A stretch of 64,000 nucleotides of DNA, from assembly GCA_903885795.1 (NCBI GenBank), contig CAISJV010000029.1, positions 1 to 64,000 on the forward strand, written 5' to 3'. A model generated the notes under the pieces. That model saw nothing but the letters and a program-made list of their open reading frames with translations, made no database searches and had not been told where the DNA came from. This DNA comes from an uncultured delta proteobacterium (lineage in GTDB: Bacteria > Desulfobacterota > Syntrophia > Syntrophales > UBA8958). A program made the position numbers and the translations under genes. Positions 17,676-26,398 of this stretch are shown here, piece by piece. Position 1 is the stretch's first letter; every line of letters starts with the position of its first letter.

Positions 17676-19160
17676 TCATACATGCACGCTATTTCTGCGA
17701 TATTTCATCGGTAGCATCACTATAGCCAGGTACAGGCACAACGTAGCCAAAGACCCGGAAAAAATAATTCCATAAGATAGGGGAGGCCAAACCTTGAATA
17801 TTATCCAGAGACATGACGCTGCCACAACAAGCGGCAAAACAAGCGGCATCACAGTTTCAAGAAAATGCTCTTTCACAGTTATCCCAAGTTGACGGCACGC
17901 CAGGAGGAGCGTCACAAAAGCACCACACGATGATGCGATAGCGCTTGCCCCGGCGACCCCGGCGACATCAGCCCAATACGCACCCGCTATGGCACAGGGG
18001 ATAAAAAGAACTGAAATTAGCAGCAATATTTTTGCTGCTTCTCCATGCTTGTCAGCCCCGACCAGAAATCTTCCCGCATTGGGAGAAATAGCCTCAACCG
18101 CAAGGCCCATAGCCAGAAACCTAAGGACCCATCTTCCCTTTTCCGCATATTCCTGACCAATCCAAATTCCTAAAAATGGTTCTCCGGCAAACAAGAGGAA
18201 AACGGGCATGGCAAGGGTAACAACCTGAAGGGCATAAGATGACTTCTTCCAGTTATGACGGATTGATGAAACATCCTTCGACTGCGAAAGCGCACCAAAG
18301 TAGGGCATAAGCGGGAACCCCATCGACATCGACAAACCACGGCCATATTCCACTAGTCTGTTTGGCATTGAAAAGAATACCACCGACTGTAGACCGAGTA
18401 TGCGTCCAATCACTAACGGTACCGTCTGCTTCTGTAGTCTGGACGCAAGCATAAGAATCGAACTCTTGATTCCAAACCACCACATTTCCCTGACTGCCTC
18501 CCAGGAAAACTTCTGTAGCGAGGGTCTGGGAAGATGCTGATAAGTAATGAACAGCAAGCAGAAAAGTGAATATTGAACGAGCAAGCCAATGGTTTCCATC
18601 GCTGCCAATATGACTAATCCGTAAGCTGGATACTTTTTCATCAGCACTACAATTAGCAGCGCTTGGCCGACGGCAAGAAAAGCCCGGACCGAGTTAATCA
18701 AATAATGACGCTGTAATCCCATCAATGTGCCGACAAAAACAGTCCCGGGAAATTGCACCAGTAAGTTGACGCCGACTATCAGAAAGACCATGCGAATCGA
18801 GGATATTTCGTGAACCTGCGCGCCTAAAATCAACGCTGGATATTGGCTCAGCAGGAATAGAATACCTAGGGCCGCCACACCCACGAGCAAAAAAAAGAAA
18901 AACGCTGAGCTGAGTAATGTATTCAACCGAGGGACGTCTTTGTTGGCCTCGGCTACAGCCACATATCTCACTAATGCCGGCCCCATGCCAAGATCAAGTA
19001 ACCCCATATACCCGATGATTCCCAACATTACATCCCATAAACCATAGTCACGATTACCAAGGATCTGTAACAAAAAGGGGCTCATAAAAAATGCAACAAT
19101 GACATTTACGATATATAGAATCGTACCTGACAAGGCGTTCCATTTAATGACACTATTCAT
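17676..19160 (-). CDS. Wzx-type polysaccharide flippase (MOP superfamily)
   Basis: This 494-residue integral membrane protein has about 12-14 hydrophobic helices along its whole length and the typical opening of the family (NALSGTILYIVNVIVAFFMSPFLL, GNRDYGLWDVM, GMGPALVRYVA). It should move the undecaprenyl-linked repeat unit across the inner membrane. It sits between the Wzy-like and glycosyltransferase genes, the usual arrangement for a Wzx/Wzy-dependent pathway. The start ATG 19160 follows an AT-rich gap of about 38 bases after the upstream gene. Confidence 0.9.
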   Translation of the reverse strand: MNSVIKWNALSGTILYIVNVIVAFFMSPFLLQILGNRDYGLWDVMLGIIGYMGLLDLGMGPALVRYVAVAEANKDVPRLNTLLSSAFFFFLLVGVAALGILFLLSQYPALILGAQVHEISSIRMVFLIVGVNLLVQFPGTVFVGTLMGLQRHYLINSVRAFLAVGQALLIVVLMKKYPAYGLVILAAMETIGLLVQYSLFCLLFITYQHLPRPSLQKFSWEAVREMWWFGIKSSILMLASRLQKQTVPLVIGRILGLQSVVFFSMPNRLVEYGRGLSMSMGFPLMPYFGALSQSKDVSSIRHNWKKSSYALQVVTLAMPVFLLFAGEPFLGIWIGQEYAEKGRWVLRFLAMGLAVEAISPNAGRFLVGADKHGEAAKILLLISVLFIPCAIAGAYWADVAGVAGASAIASSCGAFVTLLLACRQLGITVKEHFLETVMPLVLPLVVAASCLWIIFKVWPPLSYGIIFSGSLATLCLYLAIVMLPMKYRRNSVHV

Positions 19161-19198
19161 GAAAATTTTGCTCTATATTTGCTGATTGTTTGTTATTA

Positions 19199-20545
19199 TT
19201 AGTTATGAGACGTGTTCTCACTTTCTTCCTCCCCCCAGGAAAAATGGTTGGCTAGGACCAGAAATGCACTGACCAGTATCCAGTTGTATCGGTAAAGATT
19301 ATGACCGAAATTACCCTGAAAGAGTAAAAGCAGGACCGTGTCGGTGCAGGCGACTGCAGTTAACGCCAGAAAACTTTGGTTCATGTCGCCTTCATCATCA
19401 CCCGTATCGTCATCAGTGGCGGCGGGGGACAGCGAAAGAACCTCCCGCTTGGTCAGGAAAAGCAACAGGACAAGGGCTAGGAAGGGAATCGTTCCGAGAA
19501 TTCCCAGTTCAGCAAGAAGCTGGGCATACATGTTATGGGACTGCAACCCGTCTGTAACCCCGATCTCGTAGGTTGCGAAAGCAAAGTTTCCAGTTCCCCA
19601 GCCCCACACGGGGCGGAGTGAGAAAAGTTCGATCCCGCGCTTGACTCCCTCTATTCGGCCCTCAGCCGATGCCGTGGCTGTGGCGTTGATTTTATCGTCA
19701 TAGAGTGTCCGGAAACGATCCTGCAGGATTCCACCCATGAATATCCAGGACATACTGGTGACCACAACAATCAACATCAACCCAACTACTTTCCTCTTGC
19801 TTCGCATCCAGACCAGCGAAAAAAAGAATATGACACTCAGCATCCCCCCACGGGACCCTGTGAGGGCTACGCCTGACAGAGACATGATGCCATAGCAGCC
19901 CAGACTGACCTTTACCCAGGTGGCGGAAGATGTTTTCCATAACACCCAGGCAAAGGGCAGGGAATAGACGATGGTCGCAGCAAATGAGTTTGGCGAGCCG
20001 TTGGTTTCATCGATCCCGATGAGTCTCCTTATTCCCATGCGGTAGGTGTGTTTCCCGTTGACAAAGAATTCCCACTCTGATTTGCCGATGTAAAGGGCCA
20101 TAATGACGATAAAAGACAAAAGCAGTATTCTGAATTCCTTCTCATTCCTAATGCTCAGGAGGATCACGAAGTACAGGACGAGAAGTTTGAAGTATTCCCA
20201 GATAGAGTCTTCGGCCTTGTCGGGCATGTAGGCAATAAAGTATGAAAAGCACAGGACTCCAAAAAAGGCCAGCAAGGCATAGTTGAGCTTATGGGGAATG
20301 TAACGCTTTTCGGACCAGTTGAAGAGTCCGGCCAGCAGACAGAGCATGTAGATTCGCTCGAAATGAATGGCTCCCAACTGGGGGATCAGCGTTTCATAGG
20401 GCCTGAAGATAAAGAGGAAAAGATACCCGATAGTGCCCCATAGCATGGGGTTGAATGTCTCTTCCGTCTCATCCTTGTAATCGAGGATATTTTCGTCCAA
20501 TCCTGAATCATTCAGTCCTATAAGTTCAGTGGTCGTTAAATTCAT
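19199..20545 (-). CDS. Wzy-like O-antigen polymerase/ligase family membrane protein
   Basis: This 448-residue protein has about 10-12 membrane helices and one large periplasmic loop. The loop contains the family pattern RGIELFSLRPVWGWGTGNF followed by SHNMYAQLLAELGILG (Wzy_C / O-antigen ligase domain). These enzymes polymerise repeat units on the periplasmic face or transfer glycan to an acceptor; polymerase is likelier here, given Wzx and Wzz partners (inference). Its start overlaps the upstream CapK-like gene by 20 bases. AAGGT precedes the ATG. Confidence 0.87.
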   Translation of the reverse strand: MNLTTTELIGLNDSGLDENILDYKDETEETFNPMLWGTIGYLFLFIFRPYETLIPQLGAIHFERIYMLCLLAGLFNWSEKRYIPHKLNYALLAFFGVLCFSYFIAYMPDKAEDSIWEYFKLLVLYFVILLSIRNEKEFRILLLSFIVIMALYIGKSEWEFFVNGKHTYRMGIRRLIGIDETNGSPNSFAATIVYSLPFAWVLWKTSSATWVKVSLGCYGIMSLSGVALTGSRGGMLSVIFFFSLVWMRSKRKVVGLMLIVVVTSMSWIFMGGILQDRFRTLYDDKINATATASAEGRIEGVKRGIELFSLRPVWGWGTGNFAFATYEIGVTDGLQSHNMYAQLLAELGILGTIPFLALVLLLFLTKREVLSLSPAATDDDTGDDEGDMNQSFLALTAVACTDTVLLLLFQGNFGHNLYRYNWILVSAFLVLANHFSWGEEESENTSHN

Positions 20546-21890
20546 GACTTACCTTGGAAATGCAGAAACGGTATTTGCCCGATGCCTCCTGAGGAATATG
20601 AGTTAACTCATGCAGGCGGTACGTCATTTTCGCCCCGAATCTTTCCTTCACTAGGGAGGCAATGCGATCTTCCGAGTCCTTGTTGAAGCCCTCCCCTCGG
20701 ACAATATTGAAAACCAGCAAGTCGATCTTTTCTTGGACAATCTGCATCTGACGAACCTCCGGCAGCCGAGTGGCAAAGTTCTCCGTCAGGGAAATGCCCG
20801 AGATAAAGTTTCCGTCAGGGGTGACCACATAATCTGCAATGCGCCCTTCTACCCGCTCCAGGAGCGGCAAAGACCGGCCGCATGAACAGCTCCGCCGGGA
20901 CATCAAACCCACATCACCAACCCGGTAACGGATAAAAGGCATCCCGTAGTTGGTCAAGTCGGTCACCACAATATCCCCGGGCGCATCCGCGGGCGCTGCT
21001 CTGCCCTCCCGGACCAGCTCCACGATCAGGGTGTCCAAATTTGCATGAAGTCCCTCGTGAGCTTCACATTCGCTGGCAATCAGGCTGACCTCTTCGCATC
21101 CATAGCGATTACTAACTTTGCGGCCAAATACTGATTCAATTTTATTCCGCTCGAAATCGTGGAGTACCATGGCCGTACTGATGATACCCTTGACCGGAAA
21201 GACAGGAAGACGTTCACTGTCCAGAAACAAGGCAAAAAGATAAAGCGAATGGGCGTGACCGAAGAGAAGGGTCGGCTTTCTTTGGATTTGCCGCTGGTAA
21301 AAGGCAAGCATATCGTCCTTATCCATTTTCAGGGTGTCCAGATAGTCATACCGATCCAGCAGAAGATTTCTGAGCCAGGCCCGGAAGTTCTTCCCGGGTT
21401 CCGGGTTTCCCCATATGGCGGCTGCCTTTTCTCCCAGACGCCAGCCTGTCCATTGGTTGCTGCGGATGGTGCAGGCCCGTTTGAATTGCTGGCTCGCGTC
21501 ATCCACGAAAAAACGTAGCGGCACACCTGTGGACCCGGAAGTCTCTCTTGGTATGAGGCTGGCTGTGGGTACATTGCGAGCCGTTATTCGGTCCTTTTCG
21601 TTCCTGATGTCGTCCTTGGTCAGCATTGGAAGATTATCAAGGTCCGCAAGACATTTTAAATCTTCCGGGTGAAACCCGATATTTTGCCACTTTTCCCGAT
21701 AAAAGAGGCTGTTTTCATGCGCATGGCTAAGCAAGGCTTTCAGTCTGGCAAGCTGGTCGAGCTTGATCTCTTCAAGCGGCCTGTACTGTGACGCTTCTAG
21801 AAATGCAAGATGCCGCAGATAGAGACTCGCTTCCCTTCGCGCCCAGAGAGGTGCCACTATATTCCGGCACAGGGGTGCATATATATTCAT
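20526..21890 (-). CDS. CapK/phenylacetate-CoA-ligase-like adenylate-forming protein
   Basis: This 454-residue member of the adenylate-forming (AMP-binding) family carries the P-loop-like ETSGSTGVPL, then FGHAHSLYLFA, YGCEEVSLIA, the Asp-containing DIVVTDLTNYGMPFIRYRVGDVG and a Cys cluster, SCSCGRSLPLLERVEGR. CapK-type proteins are common in capsule and exosortase-linked polysaccharide loci and may activate an acyl or carboxylate group for glycan decoration; the substrate is unknown. The ATG follows AGGAG at a 6-base spacing. It begins 28 bases after the deacetylase-ATPase fusion gene. Confidence 0.88.
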   Translation of the reverse strand: MNIYAPLCRNIVAPLWARREASLYLRHLAFLEASQYRPLEEIKLDQLARLKALLSHAHENSLFYREKWQNIGFHPEDLKCLADLDNLPMLTKDDIRNEKDRITARNVPTASLIPRETSGSTGVPLRFFVDDASQQFKRACTIRSNQWTGWRLGEKAAAIWGNPEPGKNFRAWLRNLLLDRYDYLDTLKMDKDDMLAFYQRQIQRKPTLLFGHAHSLYLFALFLDSERLPVFPVKGIISTAMVLHDFERNKIESVFGRKVSNRYGCEEVSLIASECEAHEGLHANLDTLIVELVREGRAAPADAPGDIVVTDLTNYGMPFIRYRVGDVGLMSRRSCSCGRSLPLLERVEGRIADYVVTPDGNFISGISLTENFATRLPEVRQMQIVQEKIDLLVFNIVRGEGFNKDSEDRIASLVKERFGAKMTYRLHELTHIPQEASGKYRFCISKVSHEFNDH

Positions 21891-21918
21891 CGGTTACTCC
21901 TTCAAGCAGAGTTTCATT

Positions 21919-23388
21919 TCAATACACGGGCTTGTTGATAAAACCTTTTCCATGGTCCGTAATGCGTACGACTAGGCGGAAATCATTCTTCTCAAAAAGG
22001 ATCCAAACGGTTCTGCTCTCATCGAAGCCGTGCCCATGCTCAACGGCATTAGCAAAGGCCTCAATGATGGCTAGGATGAGATGATGTGCGAAAAACGGGA
22101 TCCCCTGCTCCTTCTCTACTTCCAACGCGGATGCGATAAAATATTCCCTGATGCGGTTGATGCAGGCAAGGCTGCTTCCCAGGGCCAGTCTCAACACGGA
22201 GGATTCCCCTGTTTCATCTTCCGTGACCCTGCTGATGAACCTCTTCTCCATGACCAGTTCGTTATGACCATCGCTTCCCAGGCCTTCGAGATAATTCACT
22301 CTGTCCATAATCTGCCTCAACAGGATTAGGCCGTAGCCCCGGTCAGGGATTTCATCCAATTTATAATTCGGCAATTTACTTGTTTCGCAATCGGTGCTTT
22401 CCGAGAGCATTTGGTCAAGGATATTGATATGCGGTGCTAGGGAGCGTCCTTTTTCGGACTGTATGTTTTTAGGCAGGTCATCCCCCGTTCCATCATCACG
22501 GAAGCGGGTGAAGGTCGTTATCCCGGCACCCTGAACGCGGAGGTATTCACTGCATGAACAGAATCGTCGTCCATCCATGGATACGATAAGATCTTTCAGT
22601 TTAGACGCAGTTTTTTTCTGGTTCGTGTAATGCCGGAAACGGGCAAAAGCTGCGGCCTCATGGAGCCTCGGCTGATCTGGGTCCATCTCCCAGGGGTGCG
22701 CATAGAAAAGAAAGGCGCCGTCTTTGTTTATAACCTGCCGGGCTCCTGCTGTGAACAAAGCTGCAGGCAGGAGGCGGAAGTAGGCCCCCCCTCCCAATGG
22801 AAAAATCCGATTGCGAATGCTTATGTTACTGACCGGGAGTTCATAAAAATGATCTGATACCTTCGCCGAGATCCCCTTGCGCTCCTTCTCTGCCAGATTG
22901 ATCATCCCGTAGCGATCATGCACGGAAAAGGAGTTGAAACTTGAATCGTAGAGGTAACCACAGTCCGCAATGATTTTCAAAACATCCTCGTTGATGGAAA
23001 AGCTCGGGGCCCTGTATCCATAGACCGGCGCGCCGATCGTATCTTCCAACGCCTTTTTGCTATATTCAAGGTCCCTTTTCAATTCGCTTGCATTCTGCTG
23101 ATCGCAGCGTGCATGTTTCCACCCATGCGAGGCCACTTCGTGTCCCCGGTCATGAATCTGCCGGATGAGCCAGGGGAGTCGATCGGCAACCCAGGACAGG
23201 ACAAAAAAAGTGGCTTTGCAGGAGCTCCTTAAGTCGAGCAGCTCCAGGAGCCGATAGGTGCTTTTTTCCACCCGCAGCTCATGTGAGGACCATGTGGAGA
23301 AGGGGATCCAGGGCTTGAAATTTTCAACCTGGAACCAGTCTTCCACATCAAAAGTCAGCATGACGAATTGGTTTACTAATGCCTCCAT
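21919..23388 (-). CDS. Polysaccharide deacetylase fused to a permuted RsbW-type ATPase domain
   Basis: This is a 489-residue fusion. Residues 1 to about 290 are a NodB-type deacetylase of the exosortase/PEP-CTERM-associated kind: LTFDVEDWF with the metal Asp, HEVASHGWKH with the His pair, GYRAPSFS, and AHPWEMD. The remainder is RsbW/anti-sigma-kinase-like, but in the wrong order. A G2-box segment (RGYGLILLRQIMDRVNY, about 350-366, then NELVMEKRF) comes first. The start of an ATPase follows, with the N box EAFANAVEHGH (443-453) and the G1 box ITDHGKGF (about 475-483), after which the protein stops. Together the two pieces make one complete domain, circularly permuted. It should phosphorylate or bind a STAS antagonist such as that at 28169 (inference). 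It leads the leftward operon behind the sigma-54 promoter at 23478. It has no signal peptide. Confidence 0.8.
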   Translation of the reverse strand: MEALVNQFVMLTFDVEDWFQVENFKPWIPFSTWSSHELRVEKSTYRLLELLDLRSSCKATFFVLSWVADRLPWLIRQIHDRGHEVASHGWKHARCDQQNASELKRDLEYSKKALEDTIGAPVYGYRAPSFSINEDVLKIIADCGYLYDSSFNSFSVHDRYGMINLAEKERKGISAKVSDHFYELPVSNISIRNRIFPLGGGAYFRLLPAALFTAGARQVINKDGAFLFYAHPWEMDPDQPRLHEAAAFARFRHYTNQKKTASKLKDLIVSMDGRRFCSCSEYLRVQGAGITTFTRFRDDGTGDDLPKNIQSEKGRSLAPHINILDQMLSESTDCETSKLPNYKLDEIPDRGYGLILLRQIMDRVNYLEGLGSDGHNELVMEKRFISRVTEDETGESSVLRLALGSSLACINRIREYFIASALEVEKEQGIPFFAHHLILAIIEAFANAVEHGHGFDESRTVWILFEKNDFRLVVRITDHGKGFINKPVY

Positions 23389-23477
23389 TGGCTTTTCTAT
23401 TCTCCGTCGTGTATTCTGTTGTATCCCGTTCCACCAGCTCTGTATAGGGACCTGTTGTCATCCACTGCTTCCAACTC

Positions 23478-23493
23478 AGCACATTTTGTGCCA
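23478..23493 (-). promoter_or_regulatory. Sigma-54 promoter for the leftward operon
   Basis: On the minus strand this reads TGGCACAAAATGTGCT: a perfect -24 element, a -12 element with one mismatch (GTGC for TTGC) and exactly 10 bp between GG and GC. It lies about 90 bp before the deacetylase-ATPase gene and about 130 bp from the nearer palindrome centre. Confidence 0.65.
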
Positions 23494-23599
23494 TCATCTG
23501 CCAATCCTTGATAATCTTAACATTTCAACAATTTACACCTGTGTACCTTTAGCTTTCGGTGGGTTCACCGCCCTTTCGTAAGGGTTTTTACGAATAAGC

Positions 23600-23614
23600 G
23601 TCTCAAAATGAAGC
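23600..23614. promoter_or_regulatory. Enhancer-like palindrome, site 1 of the 23.6 kb pair
   Basis: GTCTCAAAATGAAGC is one base different from the site at 5420-5434 and is flanked by the same ATAAAGG/ATGAAGA-like sequence. It is centred 61 bp from the second site. Confidence 0.65.
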
Positions 23615-23643
23615 ATAAAGGTTCAAGGGACCGGGAATGAGAC

Positions 23644-23663
23644 GAGGCAACTTGCGTTGCCTC
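23644..23663. other. Hairpin between the two enhancer sites
   Basis: GAGGCAAC and GTTGCCTC form an 8-bp inverted repeat around a 4-base loop. It touches the second palindrome. It may be an extra protein-binding site or a remnant terminator; it has no T tract. Confidence 0.4.
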
Positions 23664-23675
23664 TCAGAATGAGGC
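23661..23675. promoter_or_regulatory. Enhancer-like palindrome, site 2 of the 23.6 kb pair
   Basis: CTCTCAGAATGAGGC is a near-perfect palindrome around a 3-base centre. It is centred 110 bp from the -12 GC of the rightward promoter at 23765, matching the 106-118 bp seen at the other rightward promoters. Confidence 0.7.
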
Positions 23676-23764
23676 GCCTATCCCCCATCGCACCAGTCGC
23701 TAAATGTGCTTTATATAGCGGTAATCTACTGTAATGATTGGCGAATGCCAACTTTTACGGTTGA

Positions 23765-23780
23765 TGGCACGGCGTTTGCT
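23765..23780 (+). promoter_or_regulatory. Sigma-54 promoter for the rightward operon
   Basis: TGGCACGGCGTTTGCT is a perfect match to TGGCAC-N5-TTGCW with the correct 10-bp GG-GC spacing. It is the best sigma-54 promoter in the window. Transcription should start near 23792, about 50 bases before the dehydrogenase gene. Confidence 0.85.
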
Positions 23781-23842
23781 CATGATGGAAGCAGGCTATG
23801 AATCATGGAAATGGAAAATTTTTATAAAATGAGGGTCACGTT

Positions 23843-25153
23843 ATGGTCACCTTTGATTTATTAGTAAGCAGGAAAGAAAGGATTGCCGTTGTCGGCCTCG
23901 GATACGTGGGACTGCCCCTAGCCGTGCATCTATCTAAACATTTTAATGTCATCGGATACGATGCAGACAGGAAGAGGGTCCAGGAACTGATGTCCGGTTA
24001 TGACAGGACCAGGGAAGTTTCCGCAGTAGATCTTCCGGAGGCAAAAGTTACTTTTACCGACGACCCAAAACTACTTTATCAGTCACGGCTTATCATTGTT
24101 GCTGTGCCGACGCCCGTCGACGCCCAGAATTCTCCGGACCTGCGGCCTTTGGCAGGGGCGTCAACAACGGTAGGAGAACACTTGGCAGCGGGATCATGTG
24201 TCGTCTATGAATCAACGGTTTATCCGGGAGTTACGGAAGAGGTATGCATTCCCATTCTAGAAAAGGTCTCCGGATTAAAGCTCGGCACTGATTTCACCGT
24301 CGGCTACTCCCCGGAAAGGATCAACCCGGGGGATAAAACCCATACTATTGATAAGATCGTAAAGATCGTTTCCGGCTCGGACGGTCAGACCACCGAGCTT
24401 CTTGCCGCAGTCTATGGAAAGGTAACAGCGGTGGGCATTCACAAGGCCCCTTCAATCAAGGTGGCCGAGGCTGCCAAGGTCATCGAGAATACCCAGCGCG
24501 ACCTGAATATCGCACTAATGAATGAGCTTGCCATTATCTTCCACCGGATGGGTATCGAAACAAGCGACGTGCTCGCTGCTGCCGGCACCAAATGGAACTT
24601 TCTACCCTTCCGGCCAGGACTTGTGGGCGGGCACTGTATTGGCGTCGACCCTTACTACTTGACTTTCAAGGCCCAATCATTTGGCTATTATCCGGAGATT
24701 ATCCTAGCGGGGCGAAGGATTAACGACGGCATGGGCAAGTACATTGCAGAACATGCGGTAAAAATGCTCATTCGCGCCGGGAAACAGATTCAGGGGGCAG
24801 AGGTGACCGTCCTAGGTCTGACTTTTAAAGAGGATGTCCCGGACATCAGAAACACCAAAGTGGTCGATATCATAAGAGAGCTCCGGGATTACGGGATAGA
24901 GGTTCGTGTTCACGATCCCTTGGCTGACAAAAGAGATGTTTTGGACCATCATAACCTGAAAATGCAGGAATTGGATGAACTCCACGGGTCGGATGCGGTC
25001 ATCGTTGCCGTAAACCATCACTATTACAAGAACCTTGGACTATCTCACATAGCCGGGTTATGCCGGGAAGACCGCCCAATTATACTGGACGTCAAAGGCA
25101 CGTTCAATTCAAGTGCGGCGAAAGAAAGGGGTATCGAATATTGGTGCCTCTAA
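23843..25153 (+). CDS. tviB: Nucleotide-sugar dehydrogenase (TviB/WbpO-like UDP-N-acetylhexosamine dehydrogenase)
   Basis: This 436-residue NAD-dependent enzyme oxidises C6 of a UDP-N-acetylhexosamine to a uronic acid in two steps. It has the Rossmann start IAVVGLGYVGLPLAVHL, the substrate-binding region FTVGYSPERINPGDKTH, the helical lysine segment KVIENTQRDLNIALMNE, and the catalytic Cys in GLVGGHCIGVDPYY. The C-terminal domain has TVLGLTFKEDVPDIRNTK. With the epimerase at 25381 it would make UDP-N-acetylgalactosaminuronate, as in the Vi-antigen TviB/TviC pair; the exact sugar is inferred. ATG 23843 has GAGGG 7 bases upstream. It is the first gene behind the sigma-54 promoter. Confidence 0.92.
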   Translation: MVTFDLLVSRKERIAVVGLGYVGLPLAVHLSKHFNVIGYDADRKRVQELMSGYDRTREVSAVDLPEAKVTFTDDPKLLYQSRLIIVAVPTPVDAQNSPDLRPLAGASTTVGEHLAAGSCVVYESTVYPGVTEEVCIPILEKVSGLKLGTDFTVGYSPERINPGDKTHTIDKIVKIVSGSDGQTTELLAAVYGKVTAVGIHKAPSIKVAEAAKVIENTQRDLNIALMNELAIIFHRMGIETSDVLAAAGTKWNFLPFRPGLVGGHCIGVDPYYLTFKAQSFGYYPEIILAGRRINDGMGKYIAEHAVKMLIRAGKQIQGAEVTVLGLTFKEDVPDIRNTKVVDIIRELRDYGIEVRVHDPLADKRDVLDHHNLKMQELDELHGSDAVIVAVNHHYYKNLGLSHIAGLCREDRPIILDVKGTFNSSAAKERGIEYWCL

Positions 25154-25223
25154 AACATCCTGGTCCTAGGCAAATGCTCATGCCGATGCACCAACATCGT
25201 CTCGGATTACAAGGAGAAGAAAT

Positions 25224-25388
25224 ATGTTGATCATCAGGTGTTGCAAGTGCAGGGCATGGATTTGTGCAAAAGATGACTTCAAGGACGGCATCAGGGAGTC
25301 TCACACCTATTGTGATTTCTGCCTCCGGGAGGAAATCAAGGAATCGATCTTATTTACAAACAAGAAAGGGTGTAAAGAAAATGGCTAA
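25224..25388 (+). CDS. Cys-rich zinc-ribbon-like miniprotein
   Basis: This is a 54-residue ORF with a strong ribosome binding site (AAGGAG, 25211-25216) 7 bases before its ATG. It carries CCKC early and YCDFC later, a CxxC...CxxC arrangement expected to bind zinc, followed by a charged tail. It fills the gap between the dehydrogenase and the epimerase and overlaps the epimerase start by 8 bases, so translation is probably coupled. I do not recognise the family. It may be a small regulator or an assembly factor of the polysaccharide machinery (inference). Confidence 0.6.
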   Translation: MLIIRCCKCRAWICAKDDFKDGIRESHTYCDFCLREEIKESILFTNKKGCKENG

Positions 25389-26376
25389 ATATCTGGTTAC
25401 AGGTGGCGCCGGTTTTATCGGTTCGAATCTTGTCGAAAGACTACTCAAGGAAGGGCACATGGTTCGGGTCATCGACAACCTCTCTACGGGAAAGATCGAA
25501 AACATCATGCCTTTCCTAAACGACATCGAGTTTATTTATGGTGATATCAGGAATTCCGGGGAAGCAAGAGAGGCCACCGTCGGCATAGACTACGTCCTTC
25601 ACCAGGCCGCTATTCCTTCGGTTCAGCGGTCCATTGAAAATCCGGTGGAAAGCGAGGAATCTAACATCAAAGGAACGTTGAACATCCTCATGGCTGCCCG
25701 GGAAGCTGGCGTCGGCAGGTTGGTCTACGCCGCTTCCTCTTCCTATTACGGAAATTCAAATCAGCTACCCAAAAGGGAAGACATGCCTCCGGATACCCTC
25801 TCGCCCTACGCCCTGACCAAATATGTCGGGGAATCATATTGTCGGCTCTTCCATGCCCTGTACGGACTTGAGACTGTCGCGATCCGCTATTTCAACGTTT
25901 TTGGGCCTAAACAGGACCCCTCTTCCACCTACTCCGGAGTGATTTCCAGATTCATTACCGAGATGCTGAACGATAGACCGCTCGTTATCTACGGGGATGG
26001 AGAGCAATCAAGGGATTTCACGTACGTTGAAAACATTGTAGATTTGAACATCCGGGCCTCTACTGCCATGGGAGTGGCCGGTCAAGTCTTCAACGGGGGA
26101 TGCGGGAAACGCATCACCCTAAATCAGCTCGTTGAGTCCATCGGCAGGGCTCTGAATAAAGATGTCCTGCCCCATTATGTAGATGCGCGCACCGGGGATG
26201 TCAAGCATTCCCTTGCGGACATTACAAGAGCGAAAATTCTCTTGGGATACAAACCCCAAGTAGACATTACGGAAGGCATTTTGCGGACCATCAACTGGTA
26301 TCGCAGATCTTTACTGGTGCCGGACAATGCGGGGCGTGTCCGTGGAGTGTTGCTTCAGGAAGCATGTAACTTCTAA
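25381..26376 (+). CDS. NAD-dependent UDP-N-acetylhexosamine 4-epimerase (WbpP/TviC-like)
   Basis: This 331-residue extended short-chain dehydrogenase has the NAD-binding loop TGGAGFIGSNL (residues 7-17), the catalytic Ser region YAASSSYYG and the YxxxK motif YALTK. It also has the family sequences RYFNVFGP, YSGVISRF and DGEQSRDFTYVENIVD. It should interconvert gluco and galacto configurations at C4, supplying the sugar oxidised by the upstream dehydrogenase or using its product. The ATG at 25381 fits the start of the Rossmann strand (AKYLVTGG) and has AAAGGG about 10 bases upstream. Longer in-frame versions run through the Cys-rich miniprotein and are not believed. Confidence 0.92.
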   Translation: MAKYLVTGGAGFIGSNLVERLLKEGHMVRVIDNLSTGKIENIMPFLNDIEFIYGDIRNSGEAREATVGIDYVLHQAAIPSVQRSIENPVESEESNIKGTLNILMAAREAGVGRLVYAASSSYYGNSNQLPKREDMPPDTLSPYALTKYVGESYCRLFHALYGLETVAIRYFNVFGPKQDPSSTYSGVISRFITEMLNDRPLVIYGDGEQSRDFTYVENIVDLNIRASTAMGVAGQVFNGGCGKRITLNQLVESIGRALNKDVLPHYVDARTGDVKHSLADITRAKILLGYKPQVDITEGILRTINWYRRSLLVPDNAGRVRGVLLQEACNF

Positions 26377-26398
26377 GTATGGGAAGGAGGATCAAGAT

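Larger units (their letters stand above)
23389..23842. other. Divergent regulatory region of the polysaccharide locus
   Basis: This 454-bp gap lies between two divergent operons. It holds a leftward sigma-54 promoter (23478-23493), two enhancer palindromes (23600 and 23661) and a rightward sigma-54 promoter (23765-23780), with a short hairpin between the palindromes. I see no ORF worth calling. The arrangement lets one set of activator sites serve both operons. Confidence 0.75.

Noticed and set aside
19199..20545. Considered as an exosortase or flippase
   Set aside because: The large periplasmic loop with the Wzy_C pattern identifies the O-antigen polymerase/ligase family.
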